A stretch of DNA of 64,000 nt. Origin: Woeseiaceae bacterium (GTDB taxonomy: Bacteria > Pseudomonadota > Gammaproteobacteria > Steroidobacterales > Woeseiaceae). Under the pieces are notes generated by a model. The model ran no database searches and had not been told where the DNA came from. It saw only the letters and a program-made list of their open reading frames with translations. A program made the translations under genes and the position numbers. Within the stretch, counting starts at the first letter, position 1, and each line of letters begins with the position of its first letter. The stretch covers positions 1 to 64,000 of the forward strand of contig JAHEFF010000011.1 in NCBI GenBank assembly GCA_024640315.1. The letters are read 5' to 3'. Shown piece by piece: positions 17,508 through 26,733 of this stretch.

Positions 17508-18077
17508 TTATTGTTCCGCCCTGGCTTTGATCTGCGCCCAGTGAGGAATAAACGCTTCTATCTTGACCTTGGCGGAGTCCTTGTCGGGATCGCCGAATTG
17601 TTCCTGTAATTGGTCCAGGTCGCAGACCAGGCTTGGAACGCCTTTGGTGAATGTCGCTCCATCGAGAAAGACAACCCGTCCCGCGACAGGCACCTGTCGC
17701 ACGATTTGGCGAACTGCTGCGACACGGTCGTAAAGCGCCGGTTGTGGATTGTTGAACGTGAAGCGTTTGTCATCGCTGATCACCGTCCACTGCTCCATCT
17801 TGTCGCTGCCGAATACAGCGCCGTTGACGTCCTTTATCTCAATAATGAGCAGGCCCTCTGCGGTCAGAATCAGGTGATCAATCTGTATTTCGCCTTCATC
17901 CGCCTTCGGAATGATGAGCCCTTCCAAACGTTCATAGGCAATGTTATTCAGAACGCTCGCAAGCGTCCGGACTGCGCCTCGTCGACGCCGAATCAAAAAG
18001 ACGACCAACGCCACAAGCACTGCTGCGACCAGCGAGAGCTGCATCACAGAGATGTTTGCGGGGAGTAAATCGTTCAT
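17508..18077 (-). CDS. NERD domain membrane-anchored protein
   Basis: A 189-residue protein with an N-terminal membrane helix (about 11-27) and basic residues after it (RRRRG), then a NERD domain. The core is GEIQIDHLILTAEGLLIIEIKDVNGAVFGS (about 61-90), containing the D...EIK triad of the nuclease-related fold, followed by YDRVAAVRQIVRQ. NERD proteins are predicted nucleases or nuclease-derived domains; no reaction is proven for this type. It lies between thrC and the cyclase-family gene on the same strand. Confidence 0.8.
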   Translation of the reverse strand: MNDLLPANISVMQLSLVAAVLVALVVFLIRRRRGAVRTLASVLNNIAYERLEGLIIPKADEGEIQIDHLILTAEGLLIIEIKDVNGAVFGSDKMEQWTVISDDKRFTFNNPQPALYDRVAAVRQIVRQVPVAGRVVFLDGATFTKGVPSLVCDLDQLQEQFGDPDKDSAKVKIEAFIPHWAQIKARAEQ

Positions 18078-18134
18078 TGACGCGTTTCCGTACCGGTTGT
18101 CAGGAAATATACATGACGCGGCGGATCAACGGCA

Positions 18135-19445
18135 TCAGTTTGAGAATCCGTCGGCGAGCGCCGCGGCCAGCGCGCCCATGTTGGGCTCAATATCCACATA
18201 GCGCCGCTCACGCGACAGAATTTCTCTCAGCTCTTGTGGAATCGGGACCGGCTCGCCGATGATGGGCTCGACGATCTGTTCGAATTTGGCCGCATGTGCC
18301 GTCGCGACCAGGATCCAGTCCTTGTCGCGCCGCTCCTGCGCATCAAGTTGTCGCCAAACGAATGTTGCGGTTGCCGTATGGGGGCAGGTAGCGAGCCCGA
18401 AATCGGCAAAATTCCGCCTGATTTCGGCGGAGATCTGCTCGTCGGACACGGATTCTGCGCGCACTCTTGCCTGCAGTTCGTCGCCTTCTCCACCCCGCGA
18501 TCGGAGGCGTTCCATGTTGCTCGGATTGCCAACGTCCATGGCTGATGCCAGCGTCTGGATGCTCGCACGCGGGGCCCACTCCGCACCATCGAGATAATCG
18601 ACAACGAGGCGGTTCGCATTCGTGGCAAGCACAATGTCTCCAATCGGCAAGCCTGCCTCGCGAGCGAGATAACAGGCGAATGCGTTCCCCAGATTGCCAG
18701 TAGGCACAATGAATGAAGGCTTTCGACCAGTTTCCCGCCAATGTAAAAGACTTGCGTGGGCATAGTAAATTGCCTGTGGCAGCAGTCGGCCAATGTTAAT
18801 ACTGTTGGCGGAACTGAATCGATGCTTCGCTGACAGCGCCTCATCGGCCATCGCCCCTTTAACGAGCGCCTGGCAGTCATCAAACGAACCGTTGACCGCC
18901 AGGGAAAGGACGTTATCGCCCCAACAGGTGAGCTGATGAGCCTGCCGTTCGGATACACGGCCGTCGGGATACAGAACGGCAACACGCATTCCCGGTCGCT
19001 CGTTGAATGCGGCGGCAACCGCGCCACCGGTATCACCCGATGTTGCGACGAGAATAGTCAACGGGTTGTCCGGATTTCCCTCGAGCCGGGTCAAACAAGC
19101 GGCGAGGAAACCCGCGCCCACGTCTTTAAACGCCGCAGTCGGACCGTGATAGAGCTCGAGAAGACCGCAATATCCCGTTTCAACCGGCAACCGCGATACC
19201 GGAATGTCGAAACTGAACGTTTCAGCGATGATGTGATCCAGCTCCGTTGCCAGCGACGATCCTGCAAAGAATGGGGTGAGCAGAGTACGCGCGACATCGT
19301 TGATCCGATCACAGGCGGCAAAGTCGCCCGGATCGAACTCAGGTATCGTCTCCGGCAGAAACAATCCGCCATCCGGTGCAATACCCAGCACCAGGGCATC
19401 ATCTAGCGAGACCGCCGGCGCTCCCCTGGTGCTTTGATACATCAT
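18135..19445 (-). CDS. thrC: threonine synthase ThrC
   Basis: A 436-residue PLP enzyme converting O-phosphohomoserine to threonine. The N-terminal YQSTRGAPAVSLDDALVLGIAPDGGLFLPE and the PLP-lysine motif TAAFKDVGAGF (K107) identify the E. coli-type subgroup (428 aa). ATSGDTGGAVAAAF (about 134-147) binds the PLP phosphate. The start is one of two adjacent ATG codons (19445 or 19442). Only 4 bases separate it from the thrB stop. It is the last gene of the thrABC operon. Confidence 0.95.
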   Translation of the reverse strand: MMYQSTRGAPAVSLDDALVLGIAPDGGLFLPETIPEFDPGDFAACDRINDVARTLLTPFFAGSSLATELDHIIAETFSFDIPVSRLPVETGYCGLLELYHGPTAAFKDVGAGFLAACLTRLEGNPDNPLTILVATSGDTGGAVAAAFNERPGMRVAVLYPDGRVSERQAHQLTCWGDNVLSLAVNGSFDDCQALVKGAMADEALSAKHRFSSANSINIGRLLPQAIYYAHASLLHWRETGRKPSFIVPTGNLGNAFACYLAREAGLPIGDIVLATNANRLVVDYLDGAEWAPRASIQTLASAMDVGNPSNMERLRSRGGEGDELQARVRAESVSDEQISAEIRRNFADFGLATCPHTATATFVWRQLDAQERRDKDWILVATAHAAKFEQIVEPIIGEPVPIPQELREILSRERRYVDIEPNMGALAAALADGFSN

Positions 19446-19449
19446 CGAC

Positions 19450-20394
19450 CTACTCTACTCTCGCGCCCGGCGCGTTCAGCGGGCTGATCCAGCTTTGACA
19501 TTCAATTCCCAGCTTGCGACAGGCCTGCTCCATCGCCGTTGCCAGGTTCGGCGCAGACTTGTCGCGGCACAGCGCGAAAATACTCGGGCCGCTTCCGGAC
19601 AGAGAGCAGCCGAGTGCGTCGGCCTTCAGTGCGGCTTTTTTGACTTCATCGAAACACGGCACCGACGCTGCGCGTTGCGGTTCGATAAGCTCATCGCGCA
19701 GGCAGCGACTCAGGAGCTCGATATCGTTGTGTTCGCAGGCCGCAATGAACCCGGCAAGATAACCTTGCTGCGTGAGCCACTGATCCATCGAATAACCACG
19801 CGCAAGTCCCCGTCTGGATTCCGCGGTGTTGACCTGTAGCTCCGGATGTACGAGAACACTGCTGACACCTTCCGGGACTGCCAGCTGAATCATGTCCGGC
19901 AAAAGTATCTGCGGGCAAAGAATCAATCCGCCCATCAGGCTCGGCGCTACGTTGTCCGCGTGCAGTCCGCCGCTGGCAAATTTCTCGCCGGCAAGGGCGT
20001 GTACCAGTAGCTCCGATTTTGGCAGCGGCTCATCCAGCAGAGCATTAACGGCAACCACTGCTGCCACGGCCGACGCAGCCGAACTGCCCATGCCGGATTG
20101 CAGCGGAATCCCTTTCCGGACAATAAGTTCCAGGCCGCAGTGATTGCTCGTCGCATTCCAAAGAGAATGGGCAGCGATCGACGCAGTGTTTTCGTCGGCA
20201 TTGGTCGAAAGAAAAGGATGCACCTCGCCGTTCATTTCCTGCACTTCGATAATCCTGACGCCGCTTGCGTCGGATTTTCGCGCCGAGACCCAGTCACCGG
20301 TTCCTGCGATTGCCAGGCCAAGCATGTCAAAGCCGACCCCCAGGTTACCGATGGACGCGGGCGCAAATGCCGTTACAAAATCCGTATCGTTCAT
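19450..20394 (-). CDS. thrB: homoserine kinase ThrB
   Basis: A 314-residue GHMP kinase that phosphorylates homoserine. The opening FAPASIGNLGVGFDMLGLA (about 10-28) is typical of ThrB and the phosphate-binding loop is GIPLQSGMGSSAASAVAAV (95-113). LSGSGPSIFALC near residue 270 is GHMP motif 3. The length matches E. coli ThrB (310). Its ATG overlaps the thrA stop by 4 bases (ATGA), so translation is coupled. Confidence 0.95.
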   Translation of the reverse strand: MNDTDFVTAFAPASIGNLGVGFDMLGLAIAGTGDWVSARKSDASGVRIIEVQEMNGEVHPFLSTNADENTASIAAHSLWNATSNHCGLELIVRKGIPLQSGMGSSAASAVAAVVAVNALLDEPLPKSELLVHALAGEKFASGGLHADNVAPSLMGGLILCPQILLPDMIQLAVPEGVSSVLVHPELQVNTAESRRGLARGYSMDQWLTQQGYLAGFIAACEHNDIELLSRCLRDELIEPQRAASVPCFDEVKKAALKADALGCSLSGSGPSIFALCRDKSAPNLATAMEQACRKLGIECQSWISPLNAPGARVE

Positions 20395-22913
20395 ATCAGT
20401 GTTCCATCACCAAGGAAATTTGCCAGTTTTAGCACGTCGCCGAAGACGCCGCCCGCTGTCACTTCAGGACCGGCTCCGGGTCCCTGGATAACCAGCGGGT
20501 TATTCGCATAACGGTCGGTCGTGAACTGAACCAGGTTGTCTGTCAGTTGCATATTGCTGAAGGAGTCATCTGCAGACACCTGTTGAAGACCAACAGCCGC
20601 CTTGCCGGACTCGTCAAGTGTCGCAATGTACCGAAGTGACCTGCCCTTTGCTTGTGCTTCCTTGTAGAGCGAGAGCATTGCATCGTCATAACGGGCCAGT
20701 TCAGTAAGGAAATCGTCCACGCTCAATTCCCGCAAATCCTCAGGAACCAGGCTCTGGACCGGAAAGTCACCAATTTCGATTGTTTGTCCGAGCTCCCGAG
20801 CAAGGATCGTCAGCTTCCGTGCCACGTCCATTCCTGACAGGTCATCGCGGGGATCCGGCTCGGTAAATCCGTTTTCCTTTGCCTCTGCGACGATTTGGGA
20901 GAAAGGCGTCGATCCGTCATAGACATTGAAGAGATATGCCAGCGTGCCTGACAGTATGCCCTTGATGGAATGCACCCGATCACCGGTGTCCACCAGGTCG
21001 CGAATCGTCCTGATTATCGGCAATGCAGCACCAACGGTCGTTTCGTACAGGTAATGGGTTCCGCCATTGGCCGCACTTTGGCGCAACGTATCGTAATACG
21101 CCTGGGCTCCGCTAAACGCCTTCTTATTCGGCGTCACGACGTTGATACCGCGCGCTAGCCAACCCGCATATCGACCTGCAATATCTTCATCGGCAGTGCA
21201 GTCGATAATGACTGCGTGTGGCAAATGATCTGCGTGGACGTGGCGCTCGAATGCATCGAGATCGACCGGCGTGTCGCTGGCTGTCAGTTCCTCGCGCCAC
21301 TTTTCCAGATCGATTCGGCCATCGCCAAGCAACATACGACTCGATCGGGCAATAGCCCGTACACGCAAATCAATGCTGAACTTATCGTGCAGTCGTTTAC
21401 TTTGACCGTGGATCTGGTCAAGCAGCGTAGCGCCGACTACTCCTGCCCCGATAACGCCAACGGATATTGTCTTGTCAGACAAATAGAATCCGGAATGCAC
21501 AGCCCTCAAAGCCTTCGTGACGTCATCAGAATCAATGACCGCGGAAATGTTCCGCTCGGAGGAGCCCTGCGCAATTGCGCGGACGTTAATTCCGGCGCGA
21601 GCGAGATTCGTGAAGAATTTTGCCGCGATTCCCGGAGAGCCCGCCATGCCGTCGCCCACCACAGCGACAATGCTCTGGTCCGGGGTGATGTCCACGCTTT
21701 GAATCTGGCCGCCGGCCAGTTCATCGGTGAATGCGTCGGAAATGACATTTCTCGCACGTTCCGCGAGTTCTGCCGGCACCGCGATGCAGATCGAATGCTC
21801 CGAACTCGCCTGAGATATCAGGGTTACCGAGACGCCCGCCTCTTTAAGTGCTGCGAACAGCCTGTCAGCCGTACCTGGCACACCGATCATGCCAGCACCT
21901 TCCAGGTTGACCAGCGCCATGTCGCTGACGGAGGTAATGCCTTTGATTTGCCCGTCGGGCTCATCGATCAGGCTGATTCTGCTGCCCGGATGTTGCGGAT
22001 TAAAGCTGTTGCGAATTACCACAGCAATATCGTTATCGATGGCCGGGCCGAGCGTTTGCGGGTGGATAACCTTGGCACCGAAATAGGCGAGCTCCATCGC
22101 CTCGTTGAATGAGAGCGAATGGATGATCTGCGCATCCGGAACTCGATTCGGATCGGCGCTCATTACGCCGTCAACATCCGTCCAGATATCCAGCTCGTCC
22201 GCGCCAGTCAGTGCTGCGAATATGGCAGCTGAAAAATCGCTGCCGTTTCTACCAAGCGTGGTTTGCTGGCCTTCATCATCGACGGCAATAAACCCGGTCA
22301 TGACGGCGATGCCGGTGAAATCGGGGTCGAGCACAGCTGCGAGCTTCGCTCTTGATTCCTCCCAGAGGACCGCCGGTCCGAGCTCGCTGTGCCGTACGGT
22401 AATGACATTGCGTGCATCGACCCAGGTTCCGGCACGCTCGCTGCCGGCCTTTTGTTGCAGATAGGCGGCAAGCATTCTCGCTGACCAGATTTCGCCATAT
22501 CCAGCCACAATATCCCGGCTGCGCCGGGGTGCCGATCTGACGCTCGCCACGGCGCGCAGAATGTTCTGTATGTCGCCTGCTTCCTCATGCCAGCGATCAA
22601 GCAGGTCCACCAGCAACGCCCCGTCAACCAGCGCCTTTGCCGTATCAGCGTAGCGGCGTCCGATCTCGTTGAGTTCGTCTTCGCACGAGGCATCTGCCTG
22701 TTCGGCCAGGGCGGTCAGATTGAGCAGCTGGTTGGTCATTCCACCCATGGCAGAAACAACCACACCAATACGAGGCTGCGCCATCGAAAGCACGAGATTT
22801 GCAACACGCTCGAAGCAGTCAGCGTCAGCCAGGCTGCTGCCACCAAACTTGTGAATTTTCCAGTTATCGCCAGACACGTTTTTCAATCGCCCAAGGTTTG
22901 CGCAAAGCCGCAT
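20391..22913 (-). CDS. thrA: bifunctional aspartokinase/homoserine dehydrogenase ThrA
   Basis: An 840-residue fusion (E. coli ThrA 820 aa). The aspartokinase begins at HKFGGSSLADADCFERVANL (about 21-40). Two ACT domains lie in the middle (ALVNLEGAGMIGVPGTADRLF, then SIVAVVGDGMAGSPGIAAKFF). The homoserine dehydrogenase begins with the NAD(P) motif GVIGAGVVGATLL and carries TVGAALPIIRTIRDL and GILSGTLAYLFN. It catalyses the first and third steps from aspartate to homoserine and is expected to be threonine-inhibited through the ACT domains. The start is uncertain: ATG 22913 coincides with a TATGAT hexamer, and GTG 22877 (VSGDNWKIHKFGG) is a real alternative. Confidence 0.94.
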   Translation of the reverse strand: MRLCANLGRLKNVSGDNWKIHKFGGSSLADADCFERVANLVLSMAQPRIGVVVSAMGGMTNQLLNLTALAEQADASCEDELNEIGRRYADTAKALVDGALLVDLLDRWHEEAGDIQNILRAVASVRSAPRRSRDIVAGYGEIWSARMLAAYLQQKAGSERAGTWVDARNVITVRHSELGPAVLWEESRAKLAAVLDPDFTGIAVMTGFIAVDDEGQQTTLGRNGSDFSAAIFAALTGADELDIWTDVDGVMSADPNRVPDAQIIHSLSFNEAMELAYFGAKVIHPQTLGPAIDNDIAVVIRNSFNPQHPGSRISLIDEPDGQIKGITSVSDMALVNLEGAGMIGVPGTADRLFAALKEAGVSVTLISQASSEHSICIAVPAELAERARNVISDAFTDELAGGQIQSVDITPDQSIVAVVGDGMAGSPGIAAKFFTNLARAGINVRAIAQGSSERNISAVIDSDDVTKALRAVHSGFYLSDKTISVGVIGAGVVGATLLDQIHGQSKRLHDKFSIDLRVRAIARSSRMLLGDGRIDLEKWREELTASDTPVDLDAFERHVHADHLPHAVIIDCTADEDIAGRYAGWLARGINVVTPNKKAFSGAQAYYDTLRQSAANGGTHYLYETTVGAALPIIRTIRDLVDTGDRVHSIKGILSGTLAYLFNVYDGSTPFSQIVAEAKENGFTEPDPRDDLSGMDVARKLTILARELGQTIEIGDFPVQSLVPEDLRELSVDDFLTELARYDDAMLSLYKEAQAKGRSLRYIATLDESGKAAVGLQQVSADDSFSNMQLTDNLVQFTTDRYANNPLVIQGPGAGPEVTAGGVFGDVLKLANFLGDGTLI

Positions 22914-22984
22914 ATCATAGCGGCAGAATTCAGGGTCGTCTGCTGTTTTATGCGAAACGAGTTGCGGTGCGAGACAAGGAAAAA

Positions 22985-23059
22985 TGGTGGGGCGTGTAGG
23001 GATCGAACCTACGACCAGTCGGTTAAAAGCCGAATGCTCTACCTCTGAGCTAACGCCCC
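22985..23059 (-). tRNA. tRNA-Lys (anticodon TTT)
   Basis: A 75-base tRNA with encoded CCA end. The acceptor arms GGGGCG and CGCCCC pair, the D-arm is AGCTC...GAGC, the anticodon loop is CTTTTAA with anticodon TTT, and the T-arm carries GGTTCGATCC. The D-loop is one base shorter than in E. coli tRNA-Lys. The wobble U34 is a target of the MnmA encoded at 6567-7706. A T-run follows the 3' end on the transcribed strand. Confidence 0.95.
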
Positions 23060-23098
23060 TTTCGGGTCCCGCCGGAGATGGCAGAAATGCCGGGCGGC

Positions 23099-23126
23099 AT
23101 CATACCTCACCACCCGCCAATATCAA
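23099..23126 (-). promoter_or_regulatory. promoter of tRNA-Lys
   Basis: Read on the minus strand: TTGATA (23121-23126), a 16-bp spacer, and TATGAT (23099-23104), each one base off consensus. A GC-rich stretch (GCCGCCC) follows the -10 box, the type of discriminator found at stringently controlled stable-RNA promoters. The tRNA 5' end lies about 33 bases from the expected start. Confidence 0.6.
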
Positions 23127-23138
23127 GCCGCTCCGTGA

Positions 23139-23909
23139 TCAGTGACCTTCATCGTCCATGCGCTTCAGCCTTTGTTCCGCCAGCCTGGCGGCTGTCGAGT
23201 CCGGATGTTCATCGCGGACTGTTTCCAGGGCAGAGCGCGCACCATCCCACTGCTCGAGTTCGTAGTAGCTATAGCCTATTTTCAGCAACGCGTCCGGAAT
23301 CTTGCGCGAACGCGGGTAGCCACTAAGGACGACCTGGAACTGCGCCAGCGCCTCCTCGAACTGATCGGTTACGTAGGATGCCTCTGCGAGCCAGTACTGT
23401 GCGTTATCGGCAAGCTGGCTATCGGGGAAAGTGGCAAGGAATTGCGTGAATGCGGCTCCGGCTGCCTCATAGCGTTGCTGCTTCAGGAGTTCGAAAGCCG
23501 CTTCGTAATTCGCCCGGTCGTTGCCACCCGGAACCGGCAACGCGGCCATGCCGGCAACCGGAGCAGGACTGACCGCTCGCGACTGCAGGTTCTGTTCGAG
23601 ACTCTGAATACGGCTGTCGAGATCGACATACAGGTCTCTCTGCCGGCTTGCCGTCCCCTGGGCGTCGTGCTCCAGCGACTCGGTACGACCACGGAGGTCC
23701 GCATTTTCCCGCTGCAGCTCGTCTACCTGCACCGTGAGCTCCGTCAGCGCTCCGCTTGCCAGGACGCGCTCCAGCGCAGCGAGTCGGCGATCGAGTTGCT
23801 CGAGCTTTTCGATTGTCGGATCGGGCTGCGGTGGCTCCATCATCGTGCAGCCACCGAAAGCCAGAAGTATTGCCAGCAAATTCAGGCTGGCCAAATGTTT
23901 CGTGATCAT
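23139..23909 (-). CDS. cpoB: Tol-Pal system protein CpoB (YbgF)
   Basis: A 256-residue envelope protein. The start at 23909 (MITKHLASLN) is preferred over 23945 because it gives a proper signal peptide and lies 10 bases after pal. The signal peptide ends AFGGC, a lipobox-like site, so this may be a lipoprotein unlike E. coli CpoB. A trimerising coiled coil (about 25-120) is followed by TPR repeats (ANYEAAFELLKQQRYEAAG, then YWLAEASYV, then ALLKIGYSYYELEQWDGA). CpoB coordinates outer-membrane constriction with PBP1B during division. It is the last gene of the tol-pal operon. Confidence 0.92.
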   Translation of the reverse strand: MITKHLASLNLLAILLAFGGCTMMEPPQPDPTIEKLEQLDRRLAALERVLASGALTELTVQVDELQRENADLRGRTESLEHDAQGTASRQRDLYVDLDSRIQSLEQNLQSRAVSPAPVAGMAALPVPGGNDRANYEAAFELLKQQRYEAAGAAFTQFLATFPDSQLADNAQYWLAEASYVTDQFEEALAQFQVVLSGYPRSRKIPDALLKIGYSYYELEQWDGARSALETVRDEHPDSTAARLAEQRLKRMDDEGH

Positions 23910-23919
23910 GGCGATTCGA

Positions 23920-24450
23920 TCAGTTGAGGTACTTGATCTCAACACGACGATTCAGCTGGTATGCCTCTTCGTCACTGCCGAAAGCAGCAGGTCGCTCTTC
24001 GCCAAAGCTGACCGTCGAAATCTGGTCTGCGGAAGCACCCTGAATAAGCAGCAAACGGCGCACTGACTGGGAGCGCCGTTCACCCAGGCCAATGTTGTAT
24101 TCGCGCGAACCACGTTCGTCCGCGTGTCCCTCCAGCCGAATTTGTGCCCGGCCGTCATTGGCCAGGTTGTTGGCGTGCCGCTGTAACAGGTCGGCGTACT
24201 CGGCACGAAGCTCGGACTGGTCGAAGTCGAAATAGATCACCATAGTCAGCTCGCTGTCGCCGCCAAACTCGGCATCGATAAACTCGCCATCGCCCATGCC
24301 ATCATCATCGAAGCCATCCGTGTCCGCCATGCTGCCATCGTCGACCATCATGCCGTCGCTGTCGGGATCCGGGTCCGGAATGTTCTGGGAACCACAACCA
24401 GCGAGAATCAACGCTGCCAGGCCCATCAAGATCAGGTGCTTAAATTTCAT
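23920..24450 (-). CDS. pal: peptidoglycan-associated lipoprotein Pal
   Basis: A 176-residue outer-membrane lipoprotein. The signal peptide ends LILAGC with a good lipobox. An acidic, Asp/Gly-rich linker (about 28-65, DPDPDSDGMMVDDGSMAD region) is much more acidic than in E. coli Pal. The OmpA-like peptidoglycan-binding domain follows: VIYFDFDQSELRAEYADLL, LEGHADERGSREYNIGLGERR. Pal anchors the outer membrane to the cell wall and cycles with TolB. A 99-bp AT-rich gap separates it from tolB, the only long gap inside the tol genes, so it may have its own promoter. Confidence 0.95.
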   Translation of the reverse strand: MKFKHLILMGLAALILAGCGSQNIPDPDPDSDGMMVDDGSMADTDGFDDDGMGDGEFIDAEFGGDSELTMVIYFDFDQSELRAEYADLLQRHANNLANDGRAQIRLEGHADERGSREYNIGLGERRSQSVRRLLLIQGASADQISTVSFGEERPAAFGSDEEAYQLNRRVEIKYLN

Positions 24451-24549
24451 GTCGTTTCCTTCATTGAATTGCCCAAACGATAAGGAATTAATGTTCTAAA
24501 ACAATGATTTAAAAAGTATTTCTAACGTATTTTCTGAAACAATTTCCGC

Positions 24550-25860
24550 CTAGTAGCGAGGAAACGGCGACCACACCGGTTCCCTGATATCACCACGCCC
24601 CGACCCCAGGCGCTGACGCACCAGGCCATCGGCCGACACCATCTCCAGAACGCCATTCCGGCCCTGACGCGTCGCATAGATAAGCGAATCGCTGTTCGGC
24701 GCAAAGCTCGGAGACTCATCCTGCTGGCCAACCGACAGTACCAGGAGCTCCTGGTCCTCCAGATCGAAAACCCCGACGCGATAGTTGCCGCGATCAAGTG
24801 TAACGAGCGCCAGCTTGCTTCCGTCCGGCGATAACCTTGGTCGCGCATTATAACTGCCTTCGAACGTTACGCGCTCAGGAGATCCGCCGTTGACGTTGAT
24901 TCGGTATACCTGCGGCCCACCGCTCCGGTCAGATGTAAAGAAGATCGTTTGTCCGTCCGGTGACCAGGTACCCTCGGTATCGATGGCGCGATTCGTCGTC
25001 AGCCGCGTGAGTTCACGAGTACCCAGGTCAAGAATGTGAATGTCGAGATTGCCATCGACGCCACCCAGCGTCAGAACAAGCTTGCGACCATCCGGCGAGA
25101 ACGAGGGCGCGCCGTTGATTCCCGCACGGCTGGATACTTTGATTCTGTTTCCTGTCCGGAGCGTCTGCACGAAAATCGTTGAGACACCATTTTCGAACGA
25201 AACATAGGCCAACTGGCGGCTGTCAGGAGACCATGCCGGTGACATGATCGGGTCGGTCGATTCCATGATTGTGAACTGATTCTCACCATCCATATCGGAC
25301 ACGATCAGGGCGAAATTGCGTGCGGTCTCGGACCCTTCTGCGCTGACGTAGGCTACTTTCGTCCCAAATACACCGGGAATGCCGGTCAGCTTCTCATAGA
25401 TCATATCCGCAGCCCGATGCGCAACCTGGCGCATGGTTCCGCGACTCGCCGGCATCCGGTAGCCGACCAGTTGCTCGCGCTTGAACACGTCGAATGCCTG
25501 AAACTGGACGCTAAAGGCGTTGGCACCTGTCTGTGTGATTTTGCCGATGACGACTGCCTCCACTCCCAGAATCGACCAGTCATCGAAGTCCACGTCGACG
25601 CTGGCGATCGGCTTTTGCAGCATATCGGTCTCGGGTATCGGGCGGAATCGCCCGCTGCGGTTCAAATCCGCCGCAATAACGTCGTCTATATCAAACGGGG
25701 CTGCCGGCGTTTCGCCTTCAAAGCCGAAAGGCACTATCGCCACAGGCGTGCGCTTCCCGACAAAGTCAGTGATTTCGAATTCCAGCTGCGCGTCAGCAGT
25801 ACCCGTCAATGCGACGAGCAACGCGAACACGACAAGCCACCGGACAAGCAAATCTTTCAT
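24550..25860 (-). CDS. tolB: Tol-Pal system beta-propeller TolB
   Basis: A 436-residue periplasmic protein with a signal peptide ending TADA (about residue 24). An N-terminal alpha/beta domain (VAIVPFGFEGETPAAPFDIDDVI...DLNRSGRFRPI) is followed by a six-bladed beta-propeller. The blades show PD40-type repeats such as SPDSRQLAYVSFENG, SPDGRKLVLTLGG, SPDGQTIFFTSDRSGGPQVYRI and SPDGSKLALVTLD. TolB shuttles between Pal and TolA to drive outer-membrane constriction. It ends GDIREPVWSPFPRY, close to the E. coli end. It lies 30 bases after tolA. Confidence 0.96.
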   Translation of the reverse strand: MKDLLVRWLVVFALLVALTGTADAQLEFEITDFVGKRTPVAIVPFGFEGETPAAPFDIDDVIAADLNRSGRFRPIPETDMLQKPIASVDVDFDDWSILGVEAVVIGKITQTGANAFSVQFQAFDVFKREQLVGYRMPASRGTMRQVAHRAADMIYEKLTGIPGVFGTKVAYVSAEGSETARNFALIVSDMDGENQFTIMESTDPIMSPAWSPDSRQLAYVSFENGVSTIFVQTLRTGNRIKVSSRAGINGAPSFSPDGRKLVLTLGGVDGNLDIHILDLGTRELTRLTTNRAIDTEGTWSPDGQTIFFTSDRSGGPQVYRINVNGGSPERVTFEGSYNARPRLSPDGSKLALVTLDRGNYRVGVFDLEDQELLVLSVGQQDESPSFAPNSDSLIYATRQGRNGVLEMVSADGLVRQRLGSGRGDIREPVWSPFPRY

Positions 25861-25890
25861 GATTTTGGCCCAAGCTTTCCAGAGGTACGC

Positions 25891-26718
25891 TTATTGTTCA
25901 GGTTTGAACGTGATACGCAAGTCCCGTTCGAATATTCTGGGGTTATCAGGCTGCGGCAATGGCGAAGCTTTGAAGACGGCAGCCTCGATTGCGCGCCGGA
26001 CGGCTTCGTCGCCGTTGCACCTGCCGATACTGACATTAGTGACCGTTCCGCCCTGCACCTGGCGGACATCGACCACACATTCGAGATCGATCGGGGCTGA
26101 CGCCGGAAGGATGAAATTTCGATAGATTTGCTGCTGCAGGGCATAGACCCAGCGCGACATGTCATCGGCCTCAAGCGCCTGCAGACGTTTATCTTCCGCT
26201 TCTATTTCCTGTTGCTGCCGCCGCCTCATTTCGGTTTCCTCCGCCTCCCGCCTGAGCCTTTCGTTCTCCAGCCGTTGCCGTTCAAGGTCCTCCAGCCGTT
26301 TGCGTTCAGCTTCGGCGCGCAGCCGTTCGGTTTCCTCTTCCTTGCGCCGCTTCCGATCGGCCTCCTCCTGCTCCCGGCGCTTGCGATCTTCGTCCTGCTG
26401 CAGCCTGATCCTCTCCTGCTCGGCCCTGAGATCCGCCTGCCGCTTCTCCTCTTCCTGCTGCAGACGCTCCGCCTCACTATTGTCCGGCTCGGGCTCGGGC
26501 TCCGGCTCTGGTTCCGGTTCCGGTTCCGGTTCCGGTTCTTTCACCACGGGCGGCGGCGGCAGGTCTGCCTCGGTGACCAGGGTGGCCTCAATTGCCAGGG
26601 GCACCGTGGGCTGCACCGGTCTGGCGAAATCAAACGCGACAAACAGCCCGCCGAACACCAGCACATGAGTCAGTAACGACATAGTCGTGGGAATGATGTT
26701 GTACCGGTCGCGAATCAC
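25891..26718 (-). CDS. tolA: cell envelope integrity protein TolA (short form)
   Basis: A 275-residue inner-membrane protein, shorter than E. coli TolA (421 aa). It has one N-terminal membrane helix (about 11-27), a Pro-Glu repeat (about 62-80, the codons forming a DNA repeat at 26484-26538), a charged helical region rich in Glu, Arg and Gln (about 82-190) and a C-terminal domain with one Cys pair region (LECVVDVRQVQGGTVTNVSIGRCNG) resembling TolA domain III. TolA is energised by TolQR and contacts TolB/Pal. The shortening is confined to the periplasm-spanning helix. Context between tolR and tolB makes the assignment secure. Confidence 0.92.
   Translation of the reverse strand: MIRDRYNIIPTTMSLLTHVLVFGGLFVAFDFARPVQPTVPLAIEATLVTEADLPPPPVVKEPEPEPEPEPEPEPEPEPDNSEAERLQQEEEKRQADLRAEQERIRLQQDEDRKRREQEEADRKRRKEEETERLRAEAERKRLEDLERQRLENERLRREAEETEMRRRQQQEIEAEDKRLQALEADDMSRWVYALQQQIYRNFILPASAPIDLECVVDVRQVQGGTVTNVSIGRCNGDEAVRRAIEAAVFKASPLPQPDNPRIFERDLRITFKPEQ
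26484..26538. repeat. hexamer microsatellite encoding (Pro-Glu)n in tolA
   Basis: About nine tandem copies of a six-base unit (GGCTCG, GGCTCC and GGTTCC variants on the plus strand) encode the Pro-Glu linker of TolA. Being in multiples of six, unit gain or loss would keep the frame and only change linker length. Confidence 0.85.
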
Positions 26719-26733
26719 GTGTGTGCCGCCAGT

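Noticed and set aside
26159-26668. Ser/Arg-rich plus-strand frame within tolA
   Set aside because: Shadow of the repetitive tolA coding sequence; composition mirrors the complementary strand.
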